NCBI GenBank assembly: GCA_003254885.1
Contig: QANT01005157.1
Span: 1-64,000, forward strand
DNA: 64,000 bases
Direction: 5' to 3'
DNA from: Purshia tridentata
Lineage: Eukaryota > Streptophyta > Magnoliopsida > Rosales > Rosaceae
Position numbers and translations under genes: made by a program. The notes under the pieces were generated by a model that searched no databases, was not told the origin of the DNA, and was given only the letters and a program-made list of their open reading frames with translations. Position 1 is the first letter of the stretch; the number at the start of each line of letters is the position of its first letter. Shown here piece by piece: positions 57,603 to 64,000 of the stretch.

Positions 57603-60417
57603 ATGGATGCCAAAACCAAGCCAAGGTTCTTGCTTTCCATTATTTTATTATGCCTATGTCTCAAGACCCAAATCTCCCTTGCAGCTGATACCATCACTGC
57701 AAACCAGTCTCTCTCTGGTGATCAAACCATTGTCTCTGCAGGTGGAGTTTTTGAACTGGGTTTCTTCAAACCAGGTAATTTCTCAAACTACTACATAGGC
57801 ATGTGGTACTACAAGAAAGTAGTATCTGTGCAGACCATAGTTTGGGTGGCAAATAGGGAACACCCAGTTTCTGATAAATTCTCTTCAGTGTTGAGGATCT
57901 CAGATGGTAATTTAGTCCTCTTTAATGAATCCAAAAGTCCAATTTGGTCCACAAATGTCACCTCCACCACCACCACCACCTCAGGTTCCATACAAGCAGT
58001 TCTTTTAGATAATGGAAACCTTGTCTTAAGAGCTGGGTCAAGTTCATCACAGCCTCTATGGCAAAGTTTTGATTATCCAGCTCATACATGGCTACCAGGA
58101 AGTAGAATTGGCATCAACACTGTTACCAATCAAACCCAAATTCTCACTTCATGGAAGAATTCAGAGGACCCTGCACCAGGTCTTTTCTCTCTTGAGCTAG
58201 ACCCAAATGGAAGCAACTCATATATCATACTGTGGAATAGGTCTAAACAGTATTGGACCAGTGGATCATGGGATGAAAGTTCTCGTCTTTTCAGCTTGGT
58301 TCCTGAAATGAGGCTGAATTATAACAAGTTCATCACAGCCTCTATGGCAAAGTTTTGATCATCCAGCCCATACATGGCTACCAGGAAGTAGAATTGGCTT
58401 CAACACTGTTACCAATCAAACTCAAATTCTCACTTCATGGAAGAATTCAGAGGACCCTGCACCAGGTCTTTTCTCTCTTGAGCTAGACCCAAATGGAAGC
58501 AACTCATATATCATACTGTGGAATAGGTCTAAACAGTATTGGACCAGTGGATCATGGGATGCAAGTTCTCGTATTTTCAGCTTGGTTCCTGAAATGAGGC
58601 TGAATTATATCTACAATTTCAGCTATGTTACTAACAAAAACGAAAGTTATTTCACCTATTCTCTTTATGATCCTAAAATTATATCTCGATTCGTGATGTA
58701 TGTCTCGGGCCAGATTCAGCAACTGTCATGGTTGGAGCCTTCCAAACAATGGAATTTGTTTTGGTCTCAACCAAGAAAACAATGTGAAGTCTATGCCTAT
58801 TGTGGAGCATTTGGCAGTTGCAATGAGAAATCCTTGCCCTTCTGTAATTGTTTGAGGGGTTTTGAGCCAAAGTCACACAGTGATTGGGAGTTGCAGGATT
58901 TTTCTGGTGGGTGTTCAAGAAGAACTCCTCTGCAATGTGAAAATGATACTCGTGATAATCAGAAGCTAGACCGGTTTCTGGAAATGCCAAGCATGTCATT
59001 GCCAGAAAACAAACATTCTTTGGAGGTTGAGAGTGTTAAGGATTGTGGATCAATCTGCTTAAATAACTGCAGTTGCACAGCTTATGCTTATGACAGCAGT
59101 GGATGTTCAACCTGGAGTGGAGAACTCTTGGATCTGCAACAACTTGCGGCAGGAGATAGTGATGGGAAAACCTTATATCTCAGACTTGCAGCTTCTGAGT
59201 TTAAGAAATCTAAAAGCAAAAAGGGATTGATTATTGGTGTTGTGGTGGGCTCAGCTGCTGTGATATCAGTTCTTTTAGGCCTTATTGCGTTTGCAATCTT
59301 GAAACGAAGAAAGAGAGTGAATGGATTAGGAAAAGCAGTTGAGGGTACATTGGTGGCCTTTGGGTACAGAGATCTGCAAGATGCAACCAAGAATTTCTCA
59401 GATAAATTGGGGGGAGGGGGTTTTGGTTCTGTTTTCAAAGGAACATTGCCTGATTCATCTGTCATAGCCGTAAAGAAGCTTGAAAGTGTTAGCCAAGGAG
59501 AGAAGCAGTTCAGAACAGAAGTCAGCACAATTGGTACAATCCAACATGTCAATCTTGTTCGGCTTCGTGGGTTCTGCTCCGAAGGTACTAAAAAGTTGTT
59601 GGTCTATGATTACATGCCGAATGGATCTTTGGATTCTCACCTTTTCAAGGAAAAGCGTCCAAACGCTTTGGACTGGAAAACAAGATACCAAATTGCTCTG
59701 GGGACAGCAAGAGGGTTGGCTTATCTTCATGAGAGATGTAGAGACTGCATCATACATTGTGACATAAAGCCAGAAAACATTCTTTTAGACCCTGAACTTT
59801 GTCCCAAAGTGGCAGACTTTGGCCTGGCAAAGCTTGTTGGAAGGGACTTCAGCAGGGTCCTAACAACCATGAGAGGGACAAGAGGCTATCTTGCACCAGA
59901 GTGGATTGCAGGAGTGCCGGTAACAGCGAAAGCTGATGTTTACAGCTATGGAATGATGCTTTTCGAATTTGTATCGGGAAGACGAAATTCTGAGCCATCT
60001 GAAGATGGCCAAATTAGATTCTTCCCAACTTGGGCTGCTACCCAAATAAGCAGTGGAGAATCAGGTGATGTGTTAAGCATATTGGACCCCAGGCTAGAGG
60101 GAGATGCTGACACAGAAGAGCTCATGAAGGTTTGTAGAGTTGCTTGCTGGTGTGCCCAAGATGATGAGGCTGAGAGACCAACAATGGGTCAGGTGGTGCA
60201 GATCCTTGAGGGGGTTTTGGATGTAAACATGCCACCAATTCCAAGATCTTTCAAAGTGTTTGGAGACAACCAGGAGGACATAGTCTTCTTCACTGAGTCA
60301 TCCTCAAGCCAGAGCTCACAGGCACCCAGCAACACATCAACAGCTTCCTCTCAGACCAAAAGTACCACATCTTCAATCATCTCCAAGATATCTGAAGAGC
60401 ATCAAATGAGTACATGA
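57603..60417 (+). pseudogene. RLK8: intronless At2g19130-like G-lectin RLK, broken by a 286-bp internal duplication
   Basis: The ATG at 57603 opens MDAKTKPRFLLSIILLCLCL, a signal peptide and a B-lectin domain ([11 protein letters not shown]). The frame closes at 58358 because a 286-bp segment of the S-locus domain is repeated in tandem (58041-58326 and 58327-58612); 286 is not a multiple of three. From about 58582 the frame is open again for 611 codons: EGF-like, PAN (CSCTAYAYD), TM (GLIIGVVVGSAAVISVLLGL), kinase with GGGGFGSVFKG, AVKKLE, HCDIKPEN, DFGLAK and SPEW-like APEW, and a Ser/Thr-rich tail. The catalytic loop has HCD instead of HRD, so it is a non-RD kinase, common among immune receptors. 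It is the only At2g19130-type gene with its own kinase here and the likely source of the RLK1/RLK3 ectodomains. Confidence 0.88.
58041..58612 (+). repeat. 286-bp direct tandem duplication inside RLK8
   Basis: Both copies start AGTTCATCACAGCC (58041, 58327) and run to GAGGCTGAATTATA. At least five differences separate them (GATTATCCAGC/GATCATCCAGC, GGCATC/GGCTTC, AAACCC/AAACTC, GATGAAAG/GATGCAAG, TCTTTTC/TATTTTC). At several of these the second copy matches RLK1 instead. Confidence 0.92.
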
Positions 60418-60556
60418 TGTCCTTCTCTATTTGGTCATTTGGTTTGATCCTTTTGTTTCATTTTGGACCTTGTAGATTTCGATGCCTTAAGTAATTGCCA
60501 CATATATATCCTACCCCCAGAAAAAAATTGTAACATATATATAGCTTCTTTTGTCT

Positions 60557-60690
60557 AGGTATGAATGTATGATGTTGTATTATAGTTTAGGTATGAATGC
60601 ATGATGTTGTATTATTGTTTAGGTATGAATGCGATGTTGTATTATTGTTTAGGTATGAATGTATGATGTTTTTTTATTGTTTAGGTATTC
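60557..60690. repeat. About 32-bp minisatellite in the RLK8 3' flank
   Basis: Four units and a partial fifth of AGGTATGAATG-ATGATGTTGTATTATTGTTT, at 60557, 60589, 60621, 60651 and 60683, with spacings of 32, 32, 30 and 32. Confidence 0.85.
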
Positions 60691-60899
60691 AGAGAGCCTT
60701 GCTTTAAATCCAAGTCTTCAACCAATGATAGAACTGATGTTCCTATTTGATTAACTCATTAAACCTTTATGTACAAATAAAATTTGAACCGTTAATTTTG
60801 AAAATTATCGTTTAACCATAGAATGTGATGATAACAGAAAAGTAGAAAACAAAGTTTAAAGAAAAGCATATACGTTATTTATAATGTATAATATTAAAT

Positions 60900-61186
60900 G
60901 GTTTAATTTCACTTTGGTTCAAATACTGTGAGTTAAGTTTTACTTTGGTTCTTGTAATTTTAATTATTATGATTTTGATTATATAGTTTATATTTTTTTG
61001 TAATTGAAGGACAAAACAGAAATGATTTGTAAAGTAGATGACTAAAAGCATAAGAAATTTGATGACTTGATGAATAAAAATACTAATATGTCTTTGAATT
61101 GCAACAATTTAAAAACTACAGGGTTAAAATCCTAGCAATTGAAACTACAGGATCAAAGTGAAACTTAGTTCAAACTATAGAAACCA
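60900..61186. repeat. MITE-like fold-back element
   Basis: The left arm (TTTCACTTTGGTTCAAATAC...TTACTTTGGTTC) and the right arm (GATCAAAGTGAAAC...CAAACTATAGAAACC) are imperfect inverted repeats around a T-rich middle. No coding content. Exact ends are uncertain. Confidence 0.5.
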
Positions 61187-61721
61187 AATATTAATACGGT
61201 CAAGCATCAGGGGTCTATAGGAAAATTCTTTCATCCACGTGGCAAACTTACAAAGCGGAACTTATTAACAATTGTACACCTTCGTCACACCATAGTAACA
61301 TTAAACCCTCAAAAGTCAAAACGTTAACCCCAGAAACCAACCCCCCACAACCCAACGAATTTTTGGTTTTCAAATTCTCTGTCATTGCGCGCGCTCTGCT
61401 TTCTCTCTCACTCTCAGGTAACTTCTCTCCAAGCATATTAATTTCTGCAAGAAAATAAAGCGATGGAAAATAGTTTCATTTCAATTTCTGTAGTTCTTGA
61501 TGTCTTTCTCCCTTTACTTTCTATGAATTTTACTGAAAAAGAATGCCTTGTTTCTTGAAAACAAGAAAACACAAAAATTGGGTAGGGTTTCTTTGAATGA
61601 GATTGAATTGCTGTGTTGTGTGCTAGTTTCTTGAGAATAACATAGACACTTCTTCTTGGTGTGTCATTGGATTACGTTTTTGTTTCCCTCTCGGTGCGTG
61701 ATTAGGTTTGTCTGAAGAAAT

Positions 61722-63793
61722 ATGAACGAAAAGGAAATGAAGCAAAGAACGGGGGATTATGAATCCGCCCCTCTATCTTTATGCACGGACATTACTGTTG
61801 GAAAGATTTCTGAGAAGAAGTGGAAGAAGAAGAAGAAGAAAAGAAAGTCATCTAAGAAGTATGAACCCCCATCTGAATCACATGGGCATTGGGTTCCTGA
61901 TCCTACCCAGAACGGTTTATCAGTTGGTATGCACAATTCTAATGGCTCTTCAAGGATGAGAAACCATTATGGATTTCCTGATGAATTGAAAAGTGATAGT
62001 TGGGAGGTTCTTCAGGACAGGCAATCCCGTGATGTACTTCAATCCAGCAAGGTTGGAGATTTTAATGACAGCGTCTGTGAAGATAACAAGACTGGAAGCT
62101 GCAAACCCTGCACTAACAATGGGAAAGAAAATAGAAATTCAGGTTGGAAGAAGAGGCAGCATAATGTTAGGGATGCACAAAAGGATTGGAGGAAATCAGG
62201 TTACAGATATGTGTATAAACATATGTACCCACAAGAGAATAGTCTTCAGGTCGAGAGTGATTCACTGATTTTCTCTGGACACGACAGTGCTGCTTATGGA
62301 TATAAAAAGATAGGACACAAAGAGCCATTTATATATGGGAGAGTGAGCAGAAAAGTATTGGACGAATCAGTAAAATTGGCTGCTTCTCAACAGAGGTTGA
62401 ATGGGAATTGTTATAGATATGTCTCACTACCAAGTCAATTGGGAGGCTTGGAAAATGGCTGTGAAATATTAATGGGAAACTCAACCAATTCATTTAAGCG
62501 TGGGAATTGCAATGGTAAAAAAGGACTTGTTTCATGTCAAAAGGAATTGCCAGTTCCTTTTTATATGAACCATTACAAGAATAGAGGTACTGCAAGGAGA
62601 ACTTTTTACAATGGTCATCATGATGCAAATCTTGGTAATGAACGCTGTTTAAACTCATCTTCTGTGTATTCTGGCATATTTACTCGAGGTATGATAAATG
62701 GTATTCAACCATACAAATTCATGAAGATTCCAAGCATGCAACATGAATTTGGTAGGTGTTTATATGGTTCTGTGGACGGTGTACCATGGTCAGAGTTTAA
62801 ATCCAATAGTGATCATACGTTTAAGAAACATGTTGCCTCTGGACTAAGGACTAAGAAGTGGATTCCTGTTGATACAAAAGAGTCCAGGCCAATGGAGGGG
62901 ATTTGCTTGACTGGTATTTCCAATGCTTTAAATCTTAACTTACCAGGTTTAAGCAATGGTTTGAATGATAGCCATCTGGTAGGAAATTTTATTCCTTTCC
63001 CTTCATCAGCTACGCTTTTTGATACTAACTGCATATCCAGCCATCAACTGACTTTGTCTAATAATGAAGACCCAAAATTTCATAAGTCCGCTGCTGAAAT
63101 AGAAGGTCAGAAAATTGGAAGTCAAGGTTATGAAGCAAATGGTAGAAGACCAAATGATAGTGTCCAGTTCCTAATTGGCTCACAAATGGCAGTGGAAGCT
63201 TTAAATGCTGCTTACAAAATGCAAAAAGCATCTGAGACTGTTCAGCTTGCAAGGGGGTTTCCGCTTGCAGAGTTTGAAAGGCTCATCCACTGCGCTGCTC
63301 CTGTCATTGCTTCTTCATACGTACATAAAGAATGTTCTGTTTGCTTGGATACTCAGCTGTCTCATAGTTTTCTCTGCAAACACCAGATACCAAATTTATC
63401 ACTTCGCACTGTTTGGAACTGGTATGAGAAACCTGGGAATTACGGATTGGATGTCAAGGTAGGTGATTCTGAAAACCTCAATGGTTTTCCTATTGATTCA
63501 ATGTCATTCCATGCCCATTTTGTTCCTTCCCTTTCTGCTGTTCAATTGTTTGGACCACGCATCCTTGGTTCCCAAACAATATTTCCCACAAATTCTTCAG
63601 ACGCTGCAGAGCTGAACCATATTCAGGCAGAGACAGAGAACTTTGACTCAGTCAAGGAGCCTGTTTTTTCATTTGATGTTGTCCTGCATGATGGAAGTGA
63701 CCCTTTGAGACTAGATTGTTCACCGGATTCTGAGCTCTTATTTGAATTTTTTGAGTCTGAGATGCCACAGCTGCGAAAGCCATTTTATGATAA
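61722..63793 (+). CDS. DUF789 family protein (first coding exon, runs on past right edge)
   Basis: The ATG at 61722 starts MNEKEMKQRTGDYESAPLS, followed by a very basic KKWKKKKKKRKSSKK (nuclear-type signal) at about 28-42. Residues 50-470 are low-complexity polar sequence that I do not recognise. From about 480 a conserved block begins: FLIGSQMAVEALNAAYKM, LAEFERLIHCAAPV, then LRTVWNWYEKPGNYGLDVKV, FVPSLSAVQLFG and LLFEFFESEMPQLRKPFYDK, which match the DUF789 layout. The frame could read on to 63881, but a donor at GATAA|GTATGTTC (63793) inside the domain, and a family domain that normally continues, suggest splicing and further exons beyond the window. Function of DUF789 proteins is unknown. 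A possible next acceptor is CTTGCAG at 63867. Confidence 0.8.
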
Positions 63794-64000
63794 GTATGTT
63801 CTTGCAACTCTTATGATAAGATATGCTGCATTTTTCAATTATTTCAAACATTCTATTCATCTTGCAGCATCAAGTTTCTGAAATAGTAATCAAACTGGAT
63901 GGAATTCATTTAGAACGGTAGTTGTTCAGTTTCTGTACACTTACATTATTAAATTATTCTGGAACCTAATTTGAGCTGAGACTGAGGGAGGTTGTACAGC

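Larger units (their letters stand above)
60418..61721. other. RLK8 3' flank and DUF789 leader
   Basis: After the minisatellite comes a fold-back element (about 60900-61186). 61380-61721 looks like the DUF789 leader: GCGCGC and CTCTCT-rich start, a likely donor at CTCAG|GTAACT (61416) and a likely acceptor GATTAG|GTTTG (61705), giving a 5' UTR intron just before the ATG. Confidence 0.45.

Overview
This is nuclear DNA from a flowering plant. Introns are short with GT-AG ends, intergenic DNA is AT-rich, and there is a Helitron, MITE-like fold-backs and plant-only families (B-box factor, S-domain receptor kinases, thaumatin-like proteins, DUF789). A eudicot, probably a rosid such as Rosaceae, is the best guess, from protein style and remembered gene order only.

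Positions 1-36300, all on the minus strand, hold a tandem array of G-type (B-lectin) S-domain receptor-like kinases (RLK1-RLK7 here) mixed with thaumatin-like protein (TLP) genes. RLK2, RLK4 and RLK5 are CES101-like seven-exon genes, with exons 2 and 3 fused in RLK5. RLK1 and RLK3 are chimaeras: their ectodomain comes from the single-exon At2g19130 type, and RLK3 (and by its intron, RLK1) carries the CES101-type transmembrane and kinase exons. RLK6 and RLK7 are eight-exon At4g03230-like genes with an extra WAK-like cysteine-rich exon. RLK2, RLK4 and the truncated RLK1 unit each have a TLP gene just upstream in the same direction. RLK5 is clearly dead. RLK4 has a frameshift. RLK2 is whole apart from its own signal peptide.

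The main candidate discovery is that the TLP upstream of RLK2 may be its real N-terminus. The TLP stop codon lies inside a good splice donor (AG|GTAAAT). A CAG acceptor 214 bp further on falls just after the broken RLK2 signal peptide. The join is exactly in frame and would give a secreted-TLP/B-lectin/S-domain/PAN/TM/kinase receptor of about 1064 residues. The same donor, acceptor and phase recur in the TLP-RLK4 pair, and RLK5 keeps the acceptor although its TLP has been replaced by the end of RLK6.

Positions 36300-64000 are lower-copy: a BBX28/29-like B-box gene (+), mitochondrial frataxin (-), a 4.3-kb non-autonomous Helitron inserted in one copy of a 182-bp tandem repeat, an LRR protein of the outer-arm-dynein-light-chain type (+), a PHOS34-like universal stress protein (-), an intronless At2g19130-like RLK broken by a 286-bp internal duplication (+), and a DUF789 gene running off the right edge (+). 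From memory, the neighbours match two Arabidopsis blocks, At4g03230-03260 and At4g27290-27320.

How they fit: the array looks like a defence/cell-surface perception cluster. Related upstream blocks with paired or single W-boxes, in the same orientation to the gene, precede members of both the TLP and RLK families, suggesting shared WRKY-type control. The flanking single-copy genes (iron-sulphur assembly, stress and light signalling) look unrelated in function.
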